From Simmondsia chinensis (taxonomy: Eukaryota; Streptophyta; Magnoliopsida; Caryophyllales; Simmondsiaceae), in assembly GCA_018398585.1 (NCBI GenBank), contig JAGTTD010000025.1, positions 16,745,578 to 16,809,577 on the forward strand: a stretch of DNA of 64,000 bases, in the 5' to 3' direction. Position 1 is the stretch's first letter; the number at the start of each line of letters is the position of its first letter. Positions 34,501-44,772 of this stretch are shown here, piece after piece. The notes beneath the pieces are model-generated. The model saw only the letters and a list, made by a program, of their open reading frames with translations. It was not told the origin of the DNA and did no database searches. The position numbers and the translations under genes are program-made.

Positions 34501-37500
34501 AAGTCATCCAAAATTTGACTTAGGTGACCACATTGAGTAAAAGGGATCTTTTATTAAGAGTTATGTAATTAAATCTTCTAAAATTTGATTTAAGTGACCA
34601 AAATGTTGATTTTTGGCCTTTTTAGTGGCCAAAAAGGGACTTAATTCCTTATGTATAGTCCACATATAAATTAATGTGAGATTCTTACACATAAACGATT
34701 AAGAGAGACTGAGACAATAATGTAAAGAATGTCTTACACGAGCACTATGTTAGAAAAGAAATAAAAAGAAGGGTAAATTACAGAAAATTTTCCTGTCTTT
34801 TGCTTCAAAAATAGAAAACTCCCCTCACATATAAAAGCACTCATAAAGCGCCTCCACTTTTAAAAATTTATCACTTAACCCCCATGCAACTTATTTTGGA
34901 CTATTTTGCCTCTAATGTTTAATTTTATTTTTAAAAGGGGTTTTATATTATTAGACAAAATTTAAAAATTTTATGTTTTCACAAAAAAATTATAAGGGAA
35001 TTTTCTATATCTATAAAAATATAATTATTTTAATTAATTATAGTAATATTATTATAAGTTTAGAAGATAAAAAGTATTTTTAAAATTTTCGTAAAAAATA
35101 CTATGAGATAAAATATAATAATTTTTTGTTGATATTATAACTTGCTTACTATAATTAATTAACATAATAAAATTATAAATATAGAAAACCCCCCTTTAAA
35201 AATATGAAAAAAATTCTTATTTTTCTTCAAAGTATAAAACCCTACCTAAAAATAAAATCAAACATTTAACTATTTTATTTTAAGGGGCAAAATGGTCAAA
35301 AAAAAAGTTGTTTGGGGCAAAGTAAAAAATTTTCAAAAGTGAGGCGGTTTAGTGAATAGTTTTATTTGTGAGGAGAATTTTCTGTTATTGAAGCAAAAAT
35401 CAGAGAGATTTTCTGTAATTTACCCTAAAAAAAACTAGCGAAATGTTTACTACTATATAAGAATATCAAGAAATAAATGTAGCTCGCGCAATATTTATAT
35501 GGTTATAAAAATAATATTAACTACTTATTTCTTATAACTAAATAGTATTTCATCCGTGTGATTTTTTAAAATAGCACATTTTGATATTTTTATTTTCAGA
35601 ATAGCACGTGAAAATTAAAAATTACCAAAACAGCATGCTCTTCCCACCTAAGCAAGGGCATTTTAGTTATTTTACTTTTTTTAAAATTTAAAAAAAGAAT
35701 TTTTTTTATTTATACGGTTGAACAACCTTTTACCAAAAAGTTTAAAAAAAATTAATATTACCTAAATTTTTTGTATAAAATATAAATTTAGATATATAAC
35801 AACAATAATAAAAGTAAATATACGTTTTTCTTACAATAAATTTTTAAAATTTTATAAATTTTGGCATATCGAATAATAGTATCTATATAATATAATACTA
35901 AAAATTTAGGCAACATTAATTTTTTTAATATTTTGGTGAAAGATTGCTCCAACCGTAAAAAACTAAATAAATAAATAAAATTCATTTTTTTTATTTTGAA
36001 AAATGTAAAATGACCAAAAATCCCTTGCTTAGGCGGTAAGGGCATGCTGACTGAGCGTGCTGTTTTGGTAATTTATAATTTTTGGCCATTCTTTCGATAA
36101 TTTTAAATTTTTACGCACAATTTTGGGAATAAAAATATAGAAATGTGTTATTTTAAAAAATCACCCATTTCGGAATTAGGTAGTTAATATTATTTTTATG
36201 AAATTCTGTATACTGTATTCTAAAACAAAACCACAAGGTGTCACATAAATATATACAAGCAGAGAAAGTAGGTGAGCAATAGTTTTCAAATGTTTTGGAC
36301 AAAAACATCTTAGAACATTATAATATACGTTTGAGCCATAAATAATCACGAGGGTGTCTTAATTGGTGGCGTCTCCTACCCATGTGGTCATTGCCCAGGA
36401 GTCAGGAGTTCGATTCTCCCTGAGAATATACTCATGACTTACCTGGTCATCGGGACTTGTGGGTTGTTCTTATAGGCCAGGATTAGTTGGGGCAACCTAA
36501 TCCCTCATTACCCAAAAAAATTAAAATTTCGTAATGTCTACTCTTTTCTTTTATAAGTTCTCTCTTTCTTTTGGTAATAAAATGGATTTGCATTGCAGAC
36601 ATTTGATCTCTAACCACTTCTAAAATTATTCAAAACTAGCATAATACGAATGCAGGCTATTCGTATCATTTGTAACTACTTAAAAAAAAATTAAAAAAAA
36701 AAATTGTGATAGGCAAGAGCAAACAGATAAGGCACCTTGCCGTAAAAAGTAAAAAAGAAATTCTCATCCCGGTCGGTTTTCAATCATAATCCTTTTTCAA
36801 TAAAGTCTACTAGCAACAACATTACCAAAAAGGGCACCAACACGCCGTCACCGGATCCCATTAGGACTCCAAAGTTAAGCGCGCTTGGGCGAGAGTAGTA
36901 CCAGGATGGGTGACCTTTTGGAAAGTCCTCACCCTCAGGTTGGGGGCACTAGAAAACAACCTCTCTTCAAATTAACACCCTGAAGAAGGAAGGTTGTGTA
37001 CATCCGCCCCCTAGACCCTATGTAGGCGGGAGCCCTTGAGGCACTAAGTATATTCCGACTAGCAGCAACATTCCCAGTGCCACAAAGGTTCCCACCTAAA
37101 CAGGGTCGAGGGAATTAATGTACATAGTCTTCCCCCTTTAAAGTATTACCCTGAAAGAAGGTTATTTCTGAGAACCCCAAACCTGAGGGGTATAACACGA
37201 TGACTTCCCAGGAGGTCACCCATCTTAGTACTACTCTTGCCCAAACATGCTTAACTTCAGAGTTCTAATAGGATCCGGTGCTTGCGTATTGGTACCCTCT
37301 TAGGTTTTCAAATAAATTCTATTAATTTGTAAGAAAAGTTAAAAAGTTTAGTAAATACCAGATAAAACAGGCTGGATCCCATTGAGGATGATGGAGAGGG
37401 CGAGATAAGGAGATAGATCAGCTACTGCATCTGAAACTTCTGTGCCGTTTGTGAAGGCATAACTAATAACATGGCGTAACACCATAATGATGGTAGCTAC

Positions 37501-40500
37501 GATCAACGCTATCACAAAAGAACTCGTCGTCACTACTTTTACAGCAAATGATGCTGACTTTGGATGGCCTGCTCCCAGCTCGTTGCTCACCCTCACACTA
37601 TCATTTGAATCATTTCACCAAACAAAATTATATTACATTAATTAATATCATCTATAGGTGTAAATTAATCGAGTGTTCAATGATTTACTCGTGTCAAAAT
37701 CGATTAAGTCATATTCGTGTTTGTTAAGGAGGCTCGATAGCTTATCAAGTTGAGTTCGAGCAAGCAGGGCCGGACATAGCTTCAAGCAACCATTTGGGGC
37801 CCCCAAATTTTAGGGGCCTCAAATTATAAAGGTTGTGGCTTTTTAACGTAATAATTGTTAATATTAATAGGTTCTAAGAAAAACGATATTATATGAAAAG
37901 GCCCCATTTGAAAATTTTGCTTGAGGCCCCGAAAATGTCAAGATCGGCCCTACTAGTAGGCTTGATAAGCTTATCGATCAGAGTTCGAATAAGAGGATAC
38001 TCTACTTATTAACATTCACGATTAGTTTGATAAGGGCTCGATAGGAGCTCATTGAAAGCTTGTGAAGGGCTTGTCAAGAGATCGATTACAATCGGTAGCA
38101 AGCTCAACTTTATTATGAGCTCGATTCGTCTTGATAACAGGTTTGAACCAGCTCGATTAGGTTAACAAGCCGAGCCAAGCAAAGTATATGAAACATACTA
38201 GATCGAGCTTGAATAAAGGTTCGAAAGCTCGATAAGAGCTCAACTCGGAGTCGAATTCGATAAACCTTATCTAGCTCAAGTTCAAACAAGGAGATGCTCG
38301 GCTCAACGCACCCCTTTTAGGTTTGTAGTATCATCACGTAAAAGATTTCTTCATTAGTAATCCAATGTAATGAGAGAGAGACAAACCTCGCAGCCGCATT
38401 GAATCCAATAGCAATCATGTATACCCATCCTGATACCGTCATGCTGCCATATATAGCCATCAATAATAACATCAAATTCTAAATTTATCAATTAGTATGA
38501 CTAAATTGGCTAAATCCGGATCCAGATCCAGATATCAAATTCTATAACCAGCTACTCAGCCACCTCGACTTCCTCCCTCTTTGTGCTTGTCACAGCCATC
38601 TTCCTAGGTTGTGTCCCAAATTGCGGACCATAGATAAAGATGTTTGTTTTATCCCAACTTTGATCATATTGCACTTTTAAATTGTGGGCTTGTCCATTTC
38701 GCGTAACCCCCTCCCCCAATTTCTCTTCTTTTTAGCTCTTATACTTTCTTTTAAAACACTAATATACGTTTTGGGAAACTTTTCCTCATAATCCCCCGAA
38801 AAAAAAAAAATACTATGAATAACTCATTTGCCTTTTGGTAAGGGCCCTTTCATATAGATTTCAATTTGTAATATTAATTTTTTTAAGAAATTAACAATAT
38901 TTAAATAGAACTCCAAAGTTAAGCATGCTTGAGCAAGAGTAGTGTCAAGATGAGTGATCTCCTGGAAAGTTCTTGTGTTGCACCCCTCAGGTTGGGGGTA
39001 CTCGGAAACAACCTCTTTTCAGGTTGCACCCTGAAGGAGGAAGGCTGCACGCATCCAATCGCCCCTACTTAGACTGGAGCCCTTGGGACACTGAAAATAT
39101 TACTTTTTTGCTTTTTTTAACAATATTTCAGTCTTTACTCATGTTATAGGAAAATAAAATAAAAGACTAAGGCTCTGTTTGTTTCAGGGAAAACCACATT
39201 CTAGGAAGTGGTTTTCCCCTTTTCCTTTGCTTGGCGCGTCTTTAGCTCACGGAAAAGGTTTTCCTTTGGAAAACCTTTTCCTTCAAATGAGGGAAAATGA
39301 CTTTCCTTTTAGAATGGAGGAAGTCGTGATTCTAAGTGACTCAAAACCTTCACGGTTATAATTATACAAATCGAGAGCGAATCAAAATAAACCAGACTAC
39401 ACTGTAAACATTTAATGTCAACCTCGGACAAGAATTAGACTGAATAATTAAAAGTCGTTTCAATATTACTTTGTTATTGTTGCAACAAAATAACTTTAAT
39501 CAAGTTAAATTATTACATAATATTATATAAAAAAATTATTTAGGTAATATTTTAGCATTTATTACATAGATTCTATGATATTTCAGTAATATACAATAAT
39601 GTACCCTGAAGTTTAAAATTTTTCTAATAAATTAGGTATCTTTTACTAAAATTTAGTATATTTTAAATGAAAACAGCAATCTATATGTATCCTATATTAT
39701 AATGCAATAATTTATTTTGTCCGAAAATGGTAATATGACACATTTTTTTATAATATATAAGTAATTTTTGTTAAAATGTGGACAATCTTTTAATAATATG
39801 ATATTTATAGCACATCAATTTTGTGGCAGAAATTACCCGAAATTTAATAAAAATTCACCAGATTTTGACACAGTATATACACAATTGATAAAATTTCTTA
39901 TCTCATGACACCTTATTGTATATAATAAAATGACAGAGCATTTACATGATAAATGCTCAAATTTTAAAATACCGAAGAAATAATTTTCCTAATTTATACA
40001 GCTTTGATAGTTAACTTTTTATTTTGTTACTTCATATATGTTATATTATTACTTATGTTATCCTATAAAAAGATATAAAATGATTGGTGGAAAATATTTT
40101 TTTAAAACATACACAAAGATATCACAATGGGGAATTATGTTTTCCATTGAAACAAACAACGGAAAACCCACTCGGAATTTATATTTCCTTGGAAAACCTT
40201 TTCCGAAGAAAAATCAATTCCTAGATTCTACTTTTCCGTCAAAACAAACGGAGCCTAAATATCGTTTTTAACTATTGTTTTTAGTTTCTTTGAAGATCCA
40301 AAATAGGATAACCGAACGGATAATAAATTATGACAAATAGTCGTTATAGTTTTCTTCACTAGCTAACATACCAAATAGAGAGGGAATCCAAGGCAATCTC
40401 AGCATTACGAAACAAGCCAGCAATCAACACCAGCATCTGAAAATACCAGCTCTCTAGGCACAACATCACTGCTGATGCTGCCGACAACTTAAAAAAATCC

Positions 40501-42806
40501 CATAGACCAGTAAAAGCCGTCGTGCTGAACCCGGTCCACGTGTACCTGCGCATAGGCACTTTTGTTGTTAGGGCAACCTTGCACTTGAGGATCTCCTTTT
40601 ACGGTGTCAGGGTAGTTTGCACCAAAGAGGGTACCAACACGCAAGTATCAGATCTCATTAGAACTCTGAAATTAAGTGTGCTTGGACGAGAGTAGCACCA
40701 GATGGGTGACCTCTTAGGAAGTCCTCACCCCTCAAGATGGGGGTACTCGGAAATAGCCTCACTTAAGGGTAGCACCCTGAAGGGGGAGATTGCGTACAAC
40801 CACTCCCTAGACCCCGCTTAAATGGGAGCCCTTGGGGCATGGAGAATATTGCTTTTGCTTTAGGGTAGTTTGTAATGCCACGTCTTTTTGTACATTCAAT
40901 CAAAAGTTTGAAACGATTGAATGCAAATAACAACGACACTTACCTGCACCTCTCACTCATAACTATATACAAGAACTGAGCCCCAGCTATGACCCACCAT
41001 GAAAAGCTGAGCACGAGACCAGCCCCTAGAAGGCCCCACCCCAACTTAAACAAAGCAATCCATGTCAGCAAGATGTGGACCCCGAACACTGCAACCGCGA
41101 TGACAGCGCTGGGATACACTATGTTCTGGGCTTGTAGGAATTTTTGAAAGGGGAAGTTGAGGGCGTACGCAAAGATCTGAGGGATGAGACCGTAAACGAA
41201 AAGTGCAGCTGATGAAGCGATAGCTGTTGTTTCGCCTAAGAGGAGAAGAAGGGGCTTTGAAAAGAGGTAGATGACTGTTAATGGGAAGGCAGTCAGGGTA
41301 AGGAGGATTGCTGATCGTTGAAGGTAGATGCCCAGCATGGCGTACTTGTGGGCTCCGTATGCTTGCCCGCATAGTGTCTCCACTGCGCTTCCCATCCCTA
41401 ACTGCATTTATGTACACTCTCTTTCATAAAATTCGAAAATATAGTTCTAAATATTGCAATAAATAAATAACTCTAGCAATGAGGCATGTAAAATCTGTCA
41501 TCGATTGATACGGGCATACTTGAGGAATGTAGTGGGTACGAGTCATATATATGTATGGTATTGTCCTTCGTGGATACTTGGTGGGTAGTGGATTGATTGT
41601 TCGCCTACTAAGTACTACTCGCCCCACTCGTTGCATACTTTGTTCAACCCTCGTGTCCATTATACTCTTCTCTCAAAAATGATTTAATTAAGGGTAAAAA
41701 ATTACTAATATTTCAAATAATTTTAAATGTTTAACCAATATAATTAATTTGAATTTTTGGAAAAATTAAAGTCATTTTAAAAATTTTAAATATTAAAATT
41801 CTTTGTAAAACCTATAGAATTTGAGAAATTGTACTTTCTAAAAAAATAATGTTAATATTTTTAAAAATTTTAATTATTTTAATATAAATGACTTCTTCTC
41901 TTAGATAAATTATTTTTTAAATGTCATGTCAATATAAATTAACAAATCTAGCAGAAATACGGAAAAAATATCTAAAAGAAAAGTTACTAGAATTCAGGAT
42001 ACAAAAACATTAAAACCTTAGGTATTTGAAAATTATGTTTGAACCAAATTTTTTCTCTAAACTCAAACCTTATAACAATAAAGTAACATATAGAAGTAAT
42101 TGTTAAGGACTTTATATCTAAATCTAGTAAAATCTTACATTGAAGTTGTGTGAGAGAAGTTATCAATATATAAGGCTAATGAGTTATTCCAAATAACACC
42201 AATTGGTTTTAGGATCGCACCCTATTTGGCCTTATATGTAGATCTCATATGTGCCAATTCCATGGGTCAGGCCTAACTCTCAGTGGGAGCTACTTGGTTG
42301 AAAATAAGGGGAGGTGGCATGATTGTAGGCATCTAGGTTCTTAGCGTGCTTCACTCCGAGTTTTGGGAGCTACTTTTTTTTAATTTCTTTGTCCTTGGAC
42401 TGTTTCGAGCTCCATCTTATTGGGTGAGTCGGATTTTGTATTCAAAGTTTTCTCTCTAATTATCCAAAAAAGGGACTAAAAAAATTTAACAGTAATAATG
42501 TACCATGAGACCATAGGCGAAGACTTGGATGCCATTGTTACCAAGTGAGGCCGCGGCGAGCTGAAGGTTACCAAGGTGTCCGCACATTATCTGTGTTGAT
42601 ATTGATACCACATAGTTTACCAAATACACTACTGCAGCCGGCCCAGCGAGCCTGAACAATGTCTTCAGCTCCAGCCACGTGGCATCCCATAGCCGCTGCA
42701 GTGGTGGTGTCGTTGCGTTGCTGAGTATCCCTTCGAGGGCTGAGCTCACGCGCTCCGGTACCGGCGGTGACTGGTGGCCGTTAGTAGAGTCTTGTGCAGA
42801 GCCCAT
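31562..42806 (-). CDS. DTX40-like: MATE/DETOXIFICATION efflux transporter, DTX40-like (8 exons)
   Basis: Exons on the minus strand: 42806-42504, 41401-40944, 40545-40372, 38443-38387, 37597-37359, 32871-32753, 32398-32312, 31627-31562. They join in frame to 500 codons plus TGA, and all introns begin GT and end AG. MATE proteins are 12-helix antiporters that export organic compounds from the cytoplasm to the vacuole or outside, driven by H+ or Na+. Two MatE repeats are visible: one from about residue 50 (TM1 ~52-72, MCGHLGN at 74-80, LCGQAYGA at 111-118), and one from about 270 ([23 protein letters not shown] at 332-343, [17 protein letters not shown] spanning exons 5-6). Length and motifs fit Arabidopsis DTX40. 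The soluble N-terminus (~45 residues) and Lys/Glu-rich C-terminus are usual. No lesions seen. Substrate unknown. Confidence 0.93.
32932..34648. mobile_element. Long-TIR DNA element in MATE intron 5
   Basis: The left arm (from TTAAGTCCCTTTTTTGGTCA at 32937) and right arm (ending GGCCAAAAAGGGACTTAA near 34644) are inverted copies extending at least 200 bp each with repeated GTGACCAAAAT-type segments. No coding region. Flanks suggest but do not prove a target duplication. Another element is nested in its middle. Confidence 0.6.
33386..33935. mobile_element. MITE-like repeat, copy 1 of 3
   Basis: Ends are inverted: left GAAATTATCACTACC…TTTGAGCATTTATCA, right GATAACTCATTAG…ACTAATAAGTTTCC. The body shares GATAAAATTTTAAAACTT and GTGTCATTTTAAT-type segments with 39531-39990 and 60975-61435. 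Nested in the long-TIR element of intron 5. Confidence 0.5.
34771..35425. mobile_element. Mutator-like MITE in MATE intron 5
   Basis: 655 bp with long inverted arms starting GGGTAAATTACAGAAAAT on both sides and staying similar for well over 100 bp (GGGGCAAA…AAGT segments). Flanking 9-mers TAAAAAGAA and TAAAAAAAA match at 8 of 9, the length expected for Mutator-type elements, though low in complexity. Confidence 0.65.
35500..36202. mobile_element. Foldback/long-TIR MITE in MATE intron 5
   Basis: The left arm (ATAAAAATAATATTAACTAC at 35505, then GTGATTTTTTAAAATA) is inverted at the right (through 36199). The arms match with gaps for ~200 bp, including ATTACCAAAACAGCA and CCTAAGCAAGGG. Non-coding. 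Confidence 0.6.
36350..36520 (+). mobile_element. tRNA-derived SINE in MATE intron 5
   Basis: Has a pol III box B (GGAGTTCGATTCTCC, 36405-36419) and an A-box-like TGTCTTAATTGG near 36354. A tRNA-unrelated body follows, ending CTCATTACCC plus an A run. It is unrelated to the 5S-headed SINEs. No clear target duplication. Confidence 0.5.
36809..37304 (-). mobile_element. 5S-rRNA-headed SINE, copy C (split by copy B)
   Basis: On the minus strand the head (37304-37190) matches 5S rRNA and the tail (37185-37058, then 36826-36809) is the Au-like tail ending in an AATGTTGTTGCTAG-type sequence. Flanks TTTTCAATAAAGTCT (36794-36808) and TTTTCAAATAAATTCT (37305-37320) look like its target duplication. 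Copy B is inserted in its 3' tail. Confidence 0.7.
36827..37057 (+). mobile_element. 5S-rRNA-headed SINE, copy B
   Basis: The head (36832-36945) matches 5S rRNA, including GCGCTTGGGCGAGAGTAGTA. The tail has CACCCTGAAGAAGGAAGG and CGGGAGCCCTTGAGGCACTA. The 18-mers ACTAGCAACAACATTACC (36809-36826) and ACTAGCAGCAACATTCCC (37058-37075) match at 16 of 18 and form its target duplication, created inside the tail of copy C. The two copies have opposite orientation. Confidence 0.8.
37650..38320. repeat. AGCTCGAT-rich repeat with a short hAT-like insert (intron 4)
   Basis: Dense GCTCGATAAG / GAGCTCGATT motifs throughout. In the middle (about 37767-37951) a short element has inverted ends CAGGGCCGGACAT and GATCGGCCCTA with GGGGCCCCCAAATTTT near them, like a small non-autonomous hAT element. 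No coding. Confidence 0.45.
38903..39116 (+). mobile_element. 5S-rRNA-headed SINE, copy D (5'-truncated)
   Basis: Lacks the first ~25 bases of the 5S head, starting at AGAACTCCAAAGTTAAGC. The remainder of head and tail is well kept. It is flanked by a perfect 12-bp target duplication TTAACAATATTT (38891-38902 and 39117-39128). 5' truncation with target duplication is the signature of LINE-driven retroposition. Lies in MATE intron 3. Confidence 0.85.
39171..40255. mobile_element. Tourist-like non-autonomous element (intron 3)
   Basis: 1085 bp with inverted ends GGCTCTGTTTGTTTCAGGG and AAAACAAACGGAGCC, flanked by TAA on both sides (39168-39170 and 40256-40258). TIR sequence and 3-bp TAA/TTA duplication fit PIF/Harbinger. 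The centre (39531-39990) carries MITE-like repeat copy 2. Non-coding. Confidence 0.75.
39531..39990. repeat. MITE-like repeat, copy 2 of 3
   Basis: Shares TTTGAGCATTTATC-type inverted ends and GATAAAATTT body segments with 33386-33935 and 60975-61435. More diverged than copy 1. Confidence 0.4.
40620..40861 (+). mobile_element. 5S-rRNA-headed SINE, copy E (full length)
   Basis: The head (about 40626-40735) matches 5S rRNA. The tail has GGTACTCGGAAATAGCCTC, GCACCCTGAAGGGGGAGA and GGGAGCCCTTGGGGCA. An 11-bp perfect target duplication AGGGTAGTTTG flanks it (40609-40619 and 40862-40872). It occupies most of the 398-bp MATE intron 2, with exons on both sides intact. Confidence 0.9.
41402..42503. 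other. MATE intron 1
   Basis: 1.1-kb AT-rich intron with GT-AG ends. No repeat or RNA gene recognised. Confidence 0.6.
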
Positions 42807-42842
42807 GTTTTTGTTTCACTAGGTTGTGTGAGGTGGTTTAGA

Positions 42843-42849
42843 TTTTATA
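42843..42849 (-). promoter_or_regulatory. Candidate TATA box of the MATE gene
   Basis: TATAAAA on the minus strand, 37 bp upstream of the start codon. If used, the 5' UTR would be only about 10 nt, so a more distal promoter is also possible. Confidence 0.4.
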
Positions 42850-43445
42850 GTGTTCCCCGCACGGTATTATCCTAAGAAAATGCTTTTTTCTTTAATACAA
42901 GTTGTGTGTGTATAATACAATGATCAAAGGAGTTATTATCTGATAATAATTGTAAAAATGATAGGTATAAAATTTTTTTAAAAATGATGTTATTTTGATC
43001 TTGCCCTGTCTATAATATTACCTATTTAATTTTGTGAGACCTTAGACCAAACCCATAAAGTTATCATATATAAAGTTTACATATAAATCTAAGTGGAGTA
43101 CTATACAAAAACTAATTGACGTTAAGTGAATAACCTAATAGACTTATATATAATTCTCTTTCTTCCCACAACTACAATTAGGGAGTTCCTTTTTTTTGGG
43201 GGGGCTTGTTAGTGTCTTTGTTGCTATATGGGGTTTAATTGTAACTTTTTGCTGTTTGTTTACGGTTTTGCATTTGTACCTTCCCGAGGCCCGTCAGGTT
43301 GCCCGTTTGTATCGAGCCTCTGGCTCCTTATTTATAAAAAAAAGCAAAAAAAAACTTAAATGTGGAGTTCTTAATATTATGCATAATTAAATGTAAAGTG
43401 TAACTATAAATGATTATTGTTTTACAGAAAACAAATTTAATTTAT

Positions 43446-43488
43446 TTAACAATTATACATATACATATATATATATATATATATATGT
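43446..43488. repeat. TA microsatellite
   Basis: ATACATATACATATATATAT-type run in the intergenic region upstream of the MATE gene. Confidence 0.9.
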
Positions 43489-43825
43489 TAAAAAGTTACT
43501 CTTGTGTAAAATACTTAACTAATTTGATATTATTGTTACAATTAATATTATATAACTTTTTGCAATATTAATTGCTATATAAATTTAGTATATTTAGCAT
43601 TTCATTCATATTAAATGTGTATAAAATTTAGGAAGAATAATGAAAAAAACATTAAGCTAGGCCTATATTAATTTTTTGGGGACTATACTTGCAAAATTAA
43701 TGAATTTTTTTTGCACCGAACTCAGAAAAATAATTCTTTTAGCACCTATGGTGGGGGGTTTGAACTCCACTTGCAACCTTTGCAAGTAGGGAAGTGCCAG
43801 GACCAAAAAATCGAATCCGGGAAAA

Positions 43826-43930
43826 ACCGACACGTGGCCCATTACGAACCGCAACGAAAGGATGACACGTGGCCTCCAGGCACCGCAACAACAGAGTCAC
43901 ACATGGCCCCGGACACCGCAACATCTCGCC
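43826..43930 (+). promoter_or_regulatory. Threefold ABRE/G-box repeat in the solo LTR
   Basis: GACACGTGGCC recurs with ~35-bp spacing: CACGTG at 43831 and 43866 and a decayed CACATG at 43900, each followed by an ACCGCAAC segment. ACACGTGGC is the classic ABA-response element core. Function is inference. Confidence 0.5.
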
Positions 43931-44029
43931 TTGAGATGCCCTCCTCTAGGAGCCGGTCGGGCAACAACGACTACACGGCACCAAGATCCGGATGGACAAC
44001 GACTTGATGCTCAAAACACGAAGAGTCTC

Positions 44030-44375
44030 GAGGAACACCTTTTCTGAAGGTCCCGGAAACAGCCCTTGCCAAGGAGCACCTTTTTCGAGGGTCCCGGATA
44101 CAGCTCTTGCCAAGGAGCACCTTTTCTGAGGGTCCCAAACACAGCTCTTGTCGAGGAACACCTTTTCCGAGGGTCCCGAACACAGCTCTTGTTGAGGAGC
44201 ACCTTTTTCGAGGGTCCCAGACACAGCTCTTGCCGAGAAGCACCTTTTCCGAAGGTCCCGGACATAGCTCTTGCCAAGGAGCACCTTTTCCGAAGGTCCC
44301 GGACACAGCTCTTACCAAGGAGCACCTTTTCCGAAGGTCCTGGACATAGCTCTTGCCGAACACCTTCTCCAAAGG
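44030..44375 (+). repeat. 41-bp minisatellite, nine units
   Basis: The CACCTTTTCCGAAGGTCCCG core recurs with starts at 44036, 44077, 44118, 44159, 44200, 44241, 44282, 44323 and 44361: seven exact 41-bp steps, then 38. It lies in the U3 part of the solo LTR upstream of its TATA box. Long frames on both strands here are a by-product of the repeat. Confidence 0.95.
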
Positions 44376-44607
44376 ATGCTGCCCTCGTCTGACACGCCTT
44401 ATGAGGCCCCGGACACGGCTCTTGTCGATCATACCTTTTGAAGCCTCGGACGCGGCTTCAGTCAAACGCACAAACACGCCCGCAAGGCCCGAACACGACT
44501 CTTATCAGTCATGCCTTCCGAAACTTCGGACGCGGCTTTCGTCAAACCCAACCCCGAAGACCCGTCGGACAAATCTCCGGAAACACACTCTCTGAAGCAA
44601 ACCACCA

Positions 44608-44616
44608 TATAAATAG
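44608..44616 (+). promoter_or_regulatory. TATA box of the solo LTR
   Basis: TATAAATAG followed by GGGCCCTAGCC. It sets the plus orientation of the LTR. Confidence 0.6.
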
Positions 44617-44671
44617 GGCCCTAGCCCTCCATACTTCAACACACATTTACTCACTTACCTTCCTACCCACT

Positions 44672-44772
44672 ATCTTCAGGTTGACACCCTGAAGGGGGAA
44701 GGCTGCGCATATCTACCCCCCCAAACCCAGCTTTTGCGGGAGCCCTTGAGGCACTGGGATTGTTGTTGTTGT
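44672..44772 (+). mobile_element. Truncated Au-like SINE tail
   Basis: Body CACCCTGAAGGGGGAAGG…GCGGGAGCCCTTGAGGCACTG plus a (GTT)n tail. Flanked by ACCTTCCTACCCACT (44657-44671) and ACCTTTCTACCCACT (44773-44787), 14 of 15 identical. It lacks the 5S head. Inserted in the solo LTR just after the TATA region. Confidence 0.85.

Noticed and set aside
36354..36419. tRNA gene
   Set aside because: Boxes A and B are present but no cloverleaf or acceptor stem closes; it is a tRNA-derived SINE head.
36832..36945. 5S rRNA genes on both strands
   Set aside because: All five 5S-like segments are diverged, not tandemly arrayed, and continue into an Au-like tail with target duplications; they are SINE heads, not rRNA genes.
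41046..41417. 123-codon minus-strand frame overlapping MATE exon 2
   Set aside because: Shadow of the real exon in another frame; the exon frame has the MatE motifs and splices correctly.
43190..43360. LINE 3' end with short A-rich tail
   Set aside because: TTTGTTGCTATATGGGG and an A-rich end look LINE-like, but no coding or target duplication supports it.
44030..44375. CRISPR-like array
   Set aside because: The 41-bp units are contiguous without spacers and lie in an LTR of a plant genome.
43946..44595. Several 80-168 codon frames on both strands
   Set aside because: They arise because the 41-bp repeat lacks stops in most frames; frames shift between units and no homology is seen.
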